Origin: Bacillus cereus
GTDB lineage: Bacteria; Bacillota; Bacilli; Bacillales; Bacillaceae_G
Reading direction: 5' to 3'
Assembly: GCF_002584535.1 (NCBI RefSeq)
Contig: NZ_NUOT01000062.1
Span: forward strand, 1 to 64,000
Length of the DNA stretch: 64,000 nt
The notes under the pieces: model-generated
The model's input: the letters and a program-made list of their open reading frames with translations, nothing else
What the model was told of the DNA's origin: nothing
Databases searched by the model: none
In this document: positions 56,658 through 64,000 of the stretch, piece after piece
Layout of the letters: every line of letters begins with the position of its first letter
Position numbering within the stretch: position 1 is the stretch's first letter
Made by a program: the position numbers and the translations under genes

Positions 56658-57816
56658 AGTCAAACATAAATGTTTTCGTTCGCGATCGTACGTTCAGTAT
56701 GAAGCCAATCGCAATCATATATGTTAGTAAGGAACTACCTCCATAACTCATAAGAGGAAGCGTAATCCCTGTAATCGGAAGTAATCCAATCGTCATCCCG
56801 ATATTTTGGAATACTTGGAATGTAAACATCCCAATCGTTCCTGCACATAAATAGCTACCGAATGGATCATTACTTTCTAAAGCAATATGAATCATTCGAT
56901 AAATAAGAAGGAAGAAAAGTGAAATAACAACACTTGCTCCTAAAAATCCGAATTGCTCGGCAATGTTTGTAAAAATAAAATCGGTATGCGGTTCCGGGAA
57001 ATATACTTGACCATTTTCCCAACCCTTACCATGCAATTCACCTGATCCAGTTGCTAAAACAGATTGCCTCAACTGATATCCTTGTGTTTCGTATTCATAT
57101 GGTGCTAGCCAGCCGTAAAAACGATCTAATTGATATTCTTTTAAAATATGTTCTTTAAAGAATGCTGTATGTTCAAAATAAATATACGTTAGCGTAGAAG
57201 CAGCTGCTACTACGATTCCAGCTAAGCCGAAAATAAAGCGCCAGCGTACACCTGAAACTAAAATCATTGCTGCAATCATTGCTGAAATAACCATTGTATT
57301 TCCTAAATCAGGTTCTTTCGCAATTAAAAGTAGCGGCGGTAAACTTGCGCCGAATATTTTCCCAAGTAAAATTAAATCCTCGCGTGGAGAGCGAAACGGA
57401 TATTTTTCATTATGATTGACGATAATGCGGCCAATAACAATGATTAAAAATAATTTCATAATCTCGGAAGGCTGGAAGTTACCAAGACCTGGCACACTGT
57501 ACCAAGCAGTAGCACCTTTAATTGTTACAGCTCCAGGGATTTTTAATTCAAGTCCAATAAGTAAAATCATCGCAAATCCATACAAATACCAAGCAATTTG
57601 CTTATATCGGTCAAAATCAATAACCATAATTGCAACAACTGCGATGGACCCAATGACATACCATTGAATTTGTTTTGCTACAAAGTTTACTTTTTGTAAG
57701 GCTGGTGGTAAAGATGGTTGAGCACTTGCAATGGCAAAACAACTAACAATTGCAATTGCGAGTACAATCAGGATCAATATGTAATCTATTCGATATTGGG
57801 AATTCTTGTCTTTCAC
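56656..57816 (-). CDS. FtsW/RodA/SpoVE family peptidoglycan polymerase
   Basis: SEDS proteins polymerise lipid II with a partner class B PBP. The 386-aa protein has ten membrane helices and SEDS signatures [26 protein letters not shown] (with the catalytic Asp) and [21 protein letters not shown]. The N-terminal ATG has a weak SD. It is most RodA-like by eye (GRIIVNH); whether it acts in elongation, division or spore cortex synthesis cannot be settled. Confidence 0.92.
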   Translation of the reverse strand: MKDKNSQYRIDYILILIVLAIAIVSCFAIASAQPSLPPALQKVNFVAKQIQWYVIGSIAVVAIMVIDFDRYKQIAWYLYGFAMILLIGLELKIPGAVTIKGATAWYSVPGLGNFQPSEIMKLFLIIVIGRIIVNHNEKYPFRSPREDLILLGKIFGASLPPLLLIAKEPDLGNTMVISAMIAAMILVSGVRWRFIFGLAGIVVAAASTLTYIYFEHTAFFKEHILKEYQLDRFYGWLAPYEYETQGYQLRQSVLATGSGELHGKGWENGQVYFPEPHTDFIFTNIAEQFGFLGASVVISLFFLLIYRMIHIALESNDPFGSYLCAGTIGMFTFQVFQNIGMTIGLLPITGITLPLMSYGGSSLLTYMIAIGFILNVRSRTKTFMFD

Positions 57817-57929
57817 CGTACGTAGTCCTTTCTATTACTCTTTGTGAAATGAAAAAAAGACGCTATTACCATATTAGCGGATTTTGAGTGGTTTGCAAAT
57901 ATGTTGTTTTGATTTTGATTGTGAGATGT

Positions 57930-58140
57930 TAGATTATATAAACATAAATAGAGATAAAACCTTTCTTTTTTAGATGGGAGAGAGGATCCGCCCGTGGATA
58001 GAAGCGGTCAGTGCCTATTTTAGCCCCATGCCATGTTTAAAATAAAGGAAGAAAATGAGTGCGGTTCCCCTTTTATCTTTCATATTCGCAATCTATATAG
58101 CAAGTACATGTAACATAAGAAAGATTGAAATTATATCATT
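57930..58140 (+). repeat. Interspersed repeat R2, near full-length copy
   Basis: It contains ctttcttttttagatgggag, agaggatccgcccgtggatag, aagcggtcagtgcctatttta and gccccatgcc, then a right part with aatctatatagcaagtac. Parts match the 34441, 36060 and 25081 copies. It fills much of the 470-bp gap before fabI. Confidence 0.55.
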
Positions 58141-58198
58141 GCAGGAAAGTGAAAGAGCAAAAGAGAAGTAAAGAACCAGTCATACTAATAATTTTGTT

Positions 58199-58249
58199 TT
58201 GCCTTATTTTGAATTTGTGATATGATATAAATATATTACCAGGTACTAA
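58199..58249 (+). promoter_or_regulatory. fabI promoter with FapR box
   Basis: TTGCCT (58199-58204) and TATGAT (58221-58226) are 16 bp apart. ATATTACCAGGTACTAA (58233-58249) matches the FapR palindrome at 14 of 17 positions and sits over the probable start of transcription, as expected for repression. Confidence 0.7.
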
Positions 58250-58288
58250 TAACTGATGGTTATTTAATGAATTTAGGGGGATAAATAA

Positions 58289-59065
58289 ATGAATCTTCTC
58301 AACTTAAAAGGAAAAAACATTATTGTAATGGGAGTTGCGAACCAACGAAGCATCGCTTGGGGAATTGCTCGTTCACTACATGAGGCAGGAGCAAATTTAA
58401 TTTTTACATATGCAGGTGAGCGTCTAGAAAAGAACGTACGTGACCTAGCAGAATCATTAGAAGGACAACAATCACTTGTTTTACCATGTGATGTAACAAA
58501 CGATGAAGATATTGCACGTTGCTTCCAATCGATTAAAGAAGAAGTTGGAGTTGTTCACGGATTAGCACACTGCATCGCATTTGCAAATCGTGATGACTTA
58601 AAAGGTGAATTCGTTGATACATCTCGCGACGGCTTCTTACTTGCACAAAACATTAGCTCATTCTCATTAACAGCAGTTGCAAGAGCGGCGAAGCCATTAA
58701 TGACAGAAGGCGGCAGCATCGTTACATTAACATACCTTGGCGGAGAGCGCGTAGTATCAAACTACAACGTAATGGGTGTTGCAAAAGCATCACTAGACGC
58801 GAGTGTAAGATACTTAGCAAACGATCTAGGACAACACAACATTCGCGTAAACTCTGTATCAGCAGGTCCAATCCGTACGCTATCAGCAAAAGGTGTTGGC
58901 GACTTCAACAGCATCTTAAAACAAATCGAAGAACGCGCACCACTTCGTCGTAACGTAACACAAGAAGAAGTAGGTAACACAGCGTTATTCTTATTCAGTG
59001 ATCTAGCAACTGGAGTTACTGGTGAGAACATTCATGTGGATTCTGGGTATCATATTTTAGGGTAA
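58289..59065 (+). CDS. fabI: Enoyl-ACP reductase FabI
   Basis: FabI reduces enoyl-ACP in the last step of each fatty-acid cycle and is the triclosan target. The 258-aa SDR protein has the NAD-binding GVANQRSIAWGIA motif and the catalytic Tyr-x6-Lys in YNVMGVAKA (Tyr159 and Lys166). AGGGGG gives the ribosome-binding site. FapR control is inferred from the palindrome upstream. A 21-bp-stem terminator follows. Confidence 0.98.
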   Translation: MNLLNLKGKNIIVMGVANQRSIAWGIARSLHEAGANLIFTYAGERLEKNVRDLAESLEGQQSLVLPCDVTNDEDIARCFQSIKEEVGVVHGLAHCIAFANRDDLKGEFVDTSRDGFLLAQNISSFSLTAVARAAKPLMTEGGSIVTLTYLGGERVVSNYNVMGVAKASLDASVRYLANDLGQHNIRVNSVSAGPIRTLSAKGVGDFNSILKQIEERAPLRRNVTQEEVGNTALFLFSDLATGVTGENIHVDSGYHILG

Positions 59066-59163
59066 TGAAGAATTAGAGTTGAAATTAGATGTAATATTTT
59101 AGGTGGAAATGCACCACACATGTTCATCAAACTAAGATAAGCTTATATCCATATAACATAAAG

Positions 59164-59214
59164 AAAAAACGCTATCCTTTTTGCAAAAATATGCAAAAAG
59201 GATAGCGTTTTTCT
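59164..59214. terminator. Strong terminator after fabI
   Basis: AAAAACGCTATCCTTTTTGC pairs perfectly with GCAAAAAGGATAGCGTTTTT (about 20 bp). In the 478-bp gap between fabI and the glycosyltransferase, I otherwise see only a possible R2 fragment (cagatgggagagca at 59225). Confidence 0.9.
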
Positions 59215-59543
59215 ATTATGCTTCAGATGGGAGAGCAAGTGTTGAGGAAGTAATAAAAAGGATTACTTAAATTTGATAATTGTATATACGTATGAAAAAT
59301 ATAAAATGTCTAAGTAAACCGAACCGGATGTAGGTGATTTGCTCAAGATGACGGAAATAAACTTTAGTAATCATTCATCTTATTGTAGCGGTTACTTGAA
59401 ACGAAAGGCATAATCTTGTCTTATTATTTTATGTGAAAATAAATGGTGGAATATTTTTGTTTGCGAAAATATATATTTATAAATTATTGAAGAAAACGAG
59501 TTGAAATGATAAGATGAAAAATTTAAATCAAGGAGGGAGAGCG

Positions 59544-60683
59544 GTGTCGAAGAGTGCTGGTGCTCCAAAAAAGAAAGGCGTTTTATTTGTGATGAATCCT
59601 ATAGGTGGAGGAGTGGAACATTATCAAAATATGTATATTGAACAGAATCGGCATAAGTATAGAATTTATAAGATGACGTTTAGAGCTGGAATGTTTTGTA
59701 TAGAAGATATGAATCAGGAACACCCCCTGTACTATGATTTAGAGTTTCATAATTATGATGAAACGAGTTTTCGATCGCTACTCAAGTCAATGGATATTGA
59801 ACTAATTTATATCAATCATCTCATTAAGTTCCCTATATTTAAGTTTATAAACCTTATTCAATATTCTGGGATTGAGTATATTTATTTTATACACGATTTT
59901 TTTTGTGTATGTCCTCTAGTTAACTTGATTAAAAGAAATGGCCCTTACTGCAATAATGAAACAGATGTGAATATATGTAAGGCATGTTTAGATGGAGGGA
60001 GAGAAACAGATATTCAAGCTTGGAGAAAAAATTTCGAGTTTTTTTTATCAAATGCCCAGAAGGTAATCGCTCCAAGCAACAGTGCAAAAGAAATTATAAA
60101 AAAACATTTTCCTGACATTATTATAGATGTACAGGAACATCCTTTATCTCCTAATATTTACTATACATATACCTCTGAATTTGTAAATGAAAAACAGCTT
60201 AATGTTGCCTTCGTGGGAAATATATACAAAAATAAAGGATCACACATTTTATATAAACTTAAAATGGAAATTGAAAGAAGGAAGCTACCTTTTTGTATAA
60301 AAGTAATTGGGTTAACAGATAGGCACAAAAGAAGATTTGTCAGTCCAAGCGGACATTTTGTTGTAACAGGACCATACGATAATAGGGAATTTTCTAATCT
60401 TTTGGCAACACATAAAATAGCTATCGTTATAACTTCTTCGATATGTCCAGAGACATTTTCTTATACAACTAATGAGGCTATGTTTTCAGGGTATCCTGTC
60501 ATTGCATTTGATATGGGAGCGCCAGCGGAGCTAATCAAAAAATATAACGGGGGATGGATTTTGAAAGAAGTGAGTGGTAGGAGTGTCTTACAATTGTTAC
60601 AAAAGCTCTTAGTAAATCGCAGTGAGATTTTAGAAAAAGCGGGTAATCTATCAGTAGTCTGTCAAAATAAAGGGATTTTCTAA
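59544..60683 (+). CDS. Glycosyltransferase, GT4-like
   Basis: The 379-aa protein starts after GTG with FVMNPIGGGVEHYQNMY, where the Gly-rich loop follows a Rossmann strand as in GT4 enzymes. YIHDFFCVCPLVN, VIAPSNSAKEIIKKHF and a C-terminal NEAMFSGYPVIAFDMGAPAELI follow; the last is the nucleotide-sugar binding region with Glu. An ATG at 59514 is in frame, but AAGGAGGG (59530-59537) lies inside that start and is 6 nt from the GTG at 59544. It could add a sugar to a surface or spore glycan together with the opposing pse-type genes; acceptor and donor are not readable. Confidence 0.85.
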   Translation: MSKSAGAPKKKGVLFVMNPIGGGVEHYQNMYIEQNRHKYRIYKMTFRAGMFCIEDMNQEHPLYYDLEFHNYDETSFRSLLKSMDIELIYINHLIKFPIFKFINLIQYSGIEYIYFIHDFFCVCPLVNLIKRNGPYCNNETDVNICKACLDGGRETDIQAWRKNFEFFLSNAQKVIAPSNSAKEIIKKHFPDIIIDVQEHPLSPNIYYTYTSEFVNEKQLNVAFVGNIYKNKGSHILYKLKMEIERRKLPFCIKVIGLTDRHKRRFVSPSGHFVVTGPYDNREFSNLLATHKIAIVITSSICPETFSYTTNEAMFSGYPVIAFDMGAPAELIKKYNGGWILKEVSGRSVLQLLQKLLVNRSEILEKAGNLSVVCQNKGIF

Positions 60684-60828
60684 TCTTTTCAAAAGATGCA
60701 TTAAGATATTATGGTGTTTTGTAACTCGAATTCAAAAATGATAATTGTGTATGTAGAAGAGTCGCATTAAATCGTGCTATCTTTTGATAAAGATGTTTTT
60801 AGATGCTTTTTTAATCATATTAAGTGAA

Positions 60829-60862
60829 GGGGGCTGTTTTACAGGAAATAACAATAGCCCCC
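60829..60862 (-). terminator. Hairpin at the end of the sugar operon
   Basis: GGGGGCTGTT pairs (core GGGGGCT) with AACA-at-AGCCCCC. It lies about 100 bp beyond the pseI stop, between converging units; the T-run is poor on both strands. Confidence 0.4.
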
Positions 60863-60962
60863 ACAGGAAATATTTCATAGGTAAAAAAGAACGATGAAAT
60901 TTATGCGAGAATTTGATTTACAGAGATAGGAAGTTTACTTTATGTTTTTAAGAGGCTTTTCG

Positions 60963-62012
60963 TTAAAGCAAATCCCAACTTACAGGTGTCCCCTTAGCAA
61001 CATCTTTTTTCACTTTTTTTCCTAGTAAAATAGGGAGGTATTTTGGTGCTAAACCATAACCAGGTCGAATAGCTTTTATATTTTCTGTTGTTAAAAGATC
61101 CCCAGCTTTCATATCTTGTGCCACATATAGAGAACGTCGAAACTTTAATGAGCTTTTTTCCATATCAGTCGGTCCGTAATAAATCTTCCCTAGTGACTTC
61201 CATGCCCTTTCTGTTTCAATAACAAGAGAATTTAGTTCATCTGCTTCCATGGAAAACGCCGAGTCTACTCCTCCATCAGCTCTAGATAAAGTGAAATGCT
61301 TTTCGATTACAGTTGCACCCATTGCAACACTTGCGATTGCAGCTCCCACCCCTAATGTGTGATCTGATAAACCTACTTCACATTGAAATAATTCTCTCAT
61401 ATGGGGGATTGTATGAATATTAGTGTTTTCTGGAGAAGCAGGGTAAGTACTTGTACATTTCAATAAAATAAGATCTTTACAGCCCGCTGATCTAGCAGCG
61501 GTGACAGTCTCATCTAATTCTGAAATTGTAGCCATACCTGTTGAGATAATAAGAGGTTTTCCGGTAGAGGCAGCTTTGCGGATTAAAGGAATATCAGTAT
61601 TTTCAAAAGAAGCAATTTTATAACAAGGGACATTGAGAGATTCTAGAAAATCAACTGCTGTTTCATCAAATGGGGTGCTGAATGGGATGATACCTAATTC
61701 TGTACATTTATCAAAGAGTGGTTTGTGCCATTCCCATGGTGTGTAAGCTTGTTGGTATAGTTTATAAAGTGTGTTTCCTTTCCATAAGCTGTTTGTATCT
61801 TCTATTTTAAAATCTTTGTTATCTATATCAAGTGTCATAGTATCGGCTGTGTAAGTTTGAATTTTTAGAGCATGTGCGCCAGCTCTTGCTGCAGCTTCAA
61901 CTATTTGCAATGCACGTTCTAATGACTGGTTATGGTTTCCGGACATTTCAGCAATGATAAATGGTTGGTGGTGGCGACTGATTTTTCTTCCATTAATTTC
62001 AATTTCATTCAT
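60963..62012 (-). CDS. pseI: Pseudaminic acid synthase-like, PseI/NeuB family
   Basis: The family condenses phosphoenolpyruvate with a 6-carbon diamino sugar to give a nonulosonic acid. The 349-aa product has the NeuB barrel (FIIAEMSGNHNQSLERAL, HALKIQTYTADTM, PFSTPFDETAVDFLE, KHFTLSR) and a C-terminal SAF domain (about 290-349, RPGYGLAPKYL). The TYTADTMT motif points to PseI over NeuB. AAGGAGAAG precedes the ATG, 15 nt after the formyltransferase gene. It is the last gene of the unit. Confidence 0.93.
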   Translation of the reverse strand: MNEIEINGRKISRHHQPFIIAEMSGNHNQSLERALQIVEAAARAGAHALKIQTYTADTMTLDIDNKDFKIEDTNSLWKGNTLYKLYQQAYTPWEWHKPLFDKCTELGIIPFSTPFDETAVDFLESLNVPCYKIASFENTDIPLIRKAASTGKPLIISTGMATISELDETVTAARSAGCKDLILLKCTSTYPASPENTNIHTIPHMRELFQCEVGLSDHTLGVGAAIASVAMGATVIEKHFTLSRADGGVDSAFSMEADELNSLVIETERAWKSLGKIYYGPTDMEKSSLKFRRSLYVAQDMKAGDLLTTENIKAIRPGYGLAPKYLPILLGKKVKKDVAKGTPVSWDLL

Positions 62013-62027
62013 TTTATCTTCTCCTTT

Positions 62028-62606
62028 TTAACCATTCATTTTTGCTTTACCGATTATATCTTTTACTGACGTATTCCATCCATTAGTAAGTAAATGCAAA
62101 TATATTTTTTTATCTTTTAATCTATGATAACTACCGCCAGAAGGTTGCGGTTTCCTCATAACTTTTCCACAATAAATGAATTTCCAATTTTCAATGAAAA
62201 GTCGTTCTATTTCTTGGCATAGTCTATCGTAGGAGGTTTTTAATGTATCATTTTCTTTGTAGGGAACTTCCGATTGAGCGATAATATCTCCAGTATCTAA
62301 CCCGTCATTCACATAATGAATTGTAACCCCTTTAGGTGTATCTTCAAGGAAACTCCATAAATTTGGATCAGCTCCCTTATTCCAAGGAAGATAAGAGATA
62401 TGCAAATTAATAATTTTGTTATTAAATTTCTCAATAATAGAAGGAGGAATCATATATCTGTATCCATAGCTGACGATAAAGTCAATATTAATAAGAATAG
62501 GTGAGTGAATGTCTATTCTATTTTCATAGAAAACAACACTATTTCCAGATGATTTAAGAAAACTGTACAAATTATTACATTTAGATCCTAATAATAGAAT
62601 GTTCAT
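62028..62606 (-). CDS. Formyltransferase-like protein in the pse operon
   Basis: The 192-aa protein has the formyl-transferase core: INLHISYLPWNKGADPNLW with Asn-x-His and SLP loop, then TIHYVNDGLDTGDIIAQ with the conserved Asp. It resembles the catalytic domain of methionyl-tRNA or sugar N-formyltransferases using formyl-tetrahydrofolate, but is short (usual sugar formyltransferases are about 230 aa or more). It sits between pseG and pseI where an acetyltransferase (PseH type) might be expected, so formylation of an amino-sugar intermediate is inferred. Confidence 0.8.
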   Translation of the reverse strand: MNILLLGSKCNNLYSFLKSSGNSVVFYENRIDIHSPILINIDFIVSYGYRYMIPPSIIEKFNNKIINLHISYLPWNKGADPNLWSFLEDTPKGVTIHYVNDGLDTGDIIAQSEVPYKENDTLKTSYDRLCQEIERLFIENWKFIYCGKVMRKPQPSGGSYHRLKDKKIYLHLLTNGWNTSVKDIIGKAKMNG

Positions 62607-62623
62607 AATATCTTCCTTAACAT

Positions 62624-63709
62624 TTAATATTGTAAAATCTTTGATACTACACGTGTTTTTCCAAAAGCGTCTACAATCTCCAATGCTTTTCGAGAAGATT
62701 CCTCTAAATCAAAGTTTTCGCTCCTAACAATCTCAAGGGCATTACAAATATCCTTCTCGTAAATTTCTTCTGATTTTCCAATGTAAAAATCAATCCCTAA
62801 ATCTCCTACTGCTTTACATATTTCAACTTGATTATGCGCTACTGAAATTAATAGTGCGGGTAATCCTAAACAATATCTTTCCCAAGTGGTTGAACCTCCA
62901 GCACATATGGCTAAATCCGCTTCATTCATTAATCTAGACATATAATCAATATTATGATGAAAGACCATATTTGGATGCTTTTTGCATAAATTTTGGATGG
63001 AATTTTTTTGAGGATTTGATCGACCGATAACTACATGAATAAGAAGCTGCGTATATTCTATTGCTTCTAGAGTTTTGATTACTTTGGAAGTTTCATTAGT
63101 GGGATCACTTCCACCAAAAAATATGAGTATTGTTTTAAGGGGATTTGTTCTTTTTCTTACATTTTTTTGTGCTTTTAAAAATTCCGATCTTAGCAATGCA
63201 TATTTGGGGCCTAATAATTTTATACAATTTATAGGGATTAATTCTTCGTATCTTTGATCTATGTTTGCATAATAATTTTGATCTAGCAGTAGATCACATA
63301 TATGTAACCTATCTGCTAAATCATCTATAACCATTATATAGTGGGCGAACTCCTTTAACTTTTCTTCCCACTTTTTATCTAAAGCATAATGATCTACAAT
63401 GAGCCAATCAGCAAAGCGAATGCTTTTACGTATCATTTCTATTGTTTGTTGAGCATCAATTTCCCAGCTCGTTTGAAGCCATTGAGCATGTGTAGTATTA
63501 CAATTATTTCTTACTAACTTCATTTTGGGTAACATATATACTGTGTGTCCCTGAGATTTTATAAAGTTACACATATGACCGTCTAATTCCCTAGATATAA
63601 AGGAGATCTGATGTCCTTGATTTTTTAACTCTTCTGCTAAGGTTAAACATCGCATAACATGCCCTGTTCCAATCTCTATAGAAGCGTCAACACGAATGAG
63701 TATGTTCAT
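62624..63709 (-). CDS. pseG: UDP-sugar hydrolase PseG-like
   Basis: PseG removes UDP from UDP-2,4-diacetamido-2,4,6-trideoxy-altropyranose in pseudaminic acid synthesis. The 361-aa protein has an MurG-like GT-B fold: IRVDASIEIGTGHVMRCLTLA at the start with the catalytic His, ILIFFGGSDPTNET and AICAGGSTTWERYCLGLPA. Its start is 5 bp from the upstream cytidylyltransferase stop; its stop is 17 bp before the formyltransferase start. Confidence 0.92.
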   Translation of the reverse strand: MNILIRVDASIEIGTGHVMRCLTLAEELKNQGHQISFISRELDGHMCNFIKSQGHTVYMLPKMKLVRNNCNTTHAQWLQTSWEIDAQQTIEMIRKSIRFADWLIVDHYALDKKWEEKLKEFAHYIMVIDDLADRLHICDLLLDQNYYANIDQRYEELIPINCIKLLGPKYALLRSEFLKAQKNVRKRTNPLKTILIFFGGSDPTNETSKVIKTLEAIEYTQLLIHVVIGRSNPQKNSIQNLCKKHPNMVFHHNIDYMSRLMNEADLAICAGGSTTWERYCLGLPALLISVAHNQVEICKAVGDLGIDFYIGKSEEIYEKDICNALEIVRSENFDLEESSRKALEIVDAFGKTRVVSKILQY

Positions 63710-63714
63710 GTAAA

Positions 63715-64000
63715 CTATATCCCTAATTTTTTTTGTTCTATATGGCTATTAATATAAAACAGGTCTGGTTCTTGTTTTAATAAATTTAAAATATCAATGA
63801 AAGAAAATTGGGGATTAACTGGATATAGTTTTGTAATAATTTTTTTTATAAAGATAAAGTCTTCTTTCGTATCTACAGTCCATCGATGTTTACTTTCATC
63901 TAAGTGATTCTGAACATTGAACAGTTTAAACGTTTTAGGGGTGTTATATATATATGCAGTCACATGCTCGCGATAGGATGGCTGATTTGCTTCTTCATAT
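63715..64000 (-). CDS. pseF: Cytidylyltransferase PseF/SpsF-like, C-terminal part (runs off the window)
   Basis: The frame is open to the right edge (YEEANQPSYREHVTAYIYNT) and ends at 63715. KHRWTVDTKEDFIFIKKII is the characteristic C-terminal block of SpsF/PseF/NeuA-type CMP-sugar synthetases. The start codon and catalytic N-terminus lie beyond 64000. It would activate the nonulosonic acid with CMP. Confidence 0.75.
   Translation of the reverse strand, partial: YEEANQPSYREHVTAYIYNTPKTFKLFNVQNHLDESKHRWTVDTKEDFIFIKKIITKLYPVNPQFSFIDILNLLKQEPDLFYINSHIEQKKLGI

Overview
The window is a chromosomal segment of a low-GC Gram-positive spore former, very probably the Bacillus cereus group. Gene order follows the yit/yjz/yja/opp/yjb region of Bacillus: yajQ, prsA, yitT-like, yitU-like, yjzC, clpB, yjzD, yjaU, yjaV, comZ, fabH, fabF, yjaZ, yjbA, trpS, opp, spx, yjbE-type terC, mecA, cls, coiA, pepF, spxH, yjbI, yjbK, yjbL, relQ, nadK, rluD-like, prpE, rodA-like, fabI. 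A CotC-like coat protein, ComZ and CoiA fit a competent endospore former. No rRNA, tRNA or CRISPR array was seen.

Layout. 0-9 kb is partly decayed accessory DNA: a small secreted peptide gene whose ribosome-binding site lies in a hairpin, an unknown 211-aa protein, an IS6/IS240-type scar, and a ferrochelatase pseudogene just upstream of catalase. Then come a flavin amine oxidase, a CotC-like protein, an ammonium transporter and an amylase-like protein lacking key catalytic residues. At 9-10 kb is a tandem gene duplication of unknown function. From 10 to 23 kb is conserved housekeeping: PrsA foldase, CtsR-controlled ClpB, and FapR-controlled fabHF. From 23 to 28 kb come an orphan SUKH protein, YjaZ and YjbA, then trpS with a tryptophan T-box. 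This part carries a cluster of structured short repeats, one lying between the T-box terminator and trpS. From 28 to 38 kb is an oligopeptide permease operon (oppABCDF), a MATE pump and a second OppA. From 39 to 52 kb is a stress and proteolysis block (Spx, MecA, SpxH) with cardiolipin synthase, CoiA, PepF, RelQ and NAD kinase. At 52.4-55.7 kb conserved order is broken by an IS3 scar and a large TPR plus dynamin-like GTPase. From 55.8 to 59 kb are prpE, rodA-like and fabI (second FapR site). The last 4.5 kb holds a glycosyltransferase facing a pseudaminic-acid-type sugar operon (pseF', pseG, a formyltransferase, pseI) that runs off the right edge.

Shared themes. Fatty-acid elongation genes at 21 kb and 58 kb both carry FapR-like palindromes. 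Spx (39 kb), its adaptor SpxH (47 kb), MecA (40.6 kb) and ClpB (16 kb) belong to one proteolytic stress network. At least two families of non-coding interspersed repeats are scattered between genes, with an apparent nested insertion at 25 kb. The parts least explained by known biology are the dynamin-like GTPase, the duplicated 118-aa proteins, the formyltransferase-bearing sugar operon and the trpS repeat cluster. Family names are from recognition of sequence patterns only; no search was run.
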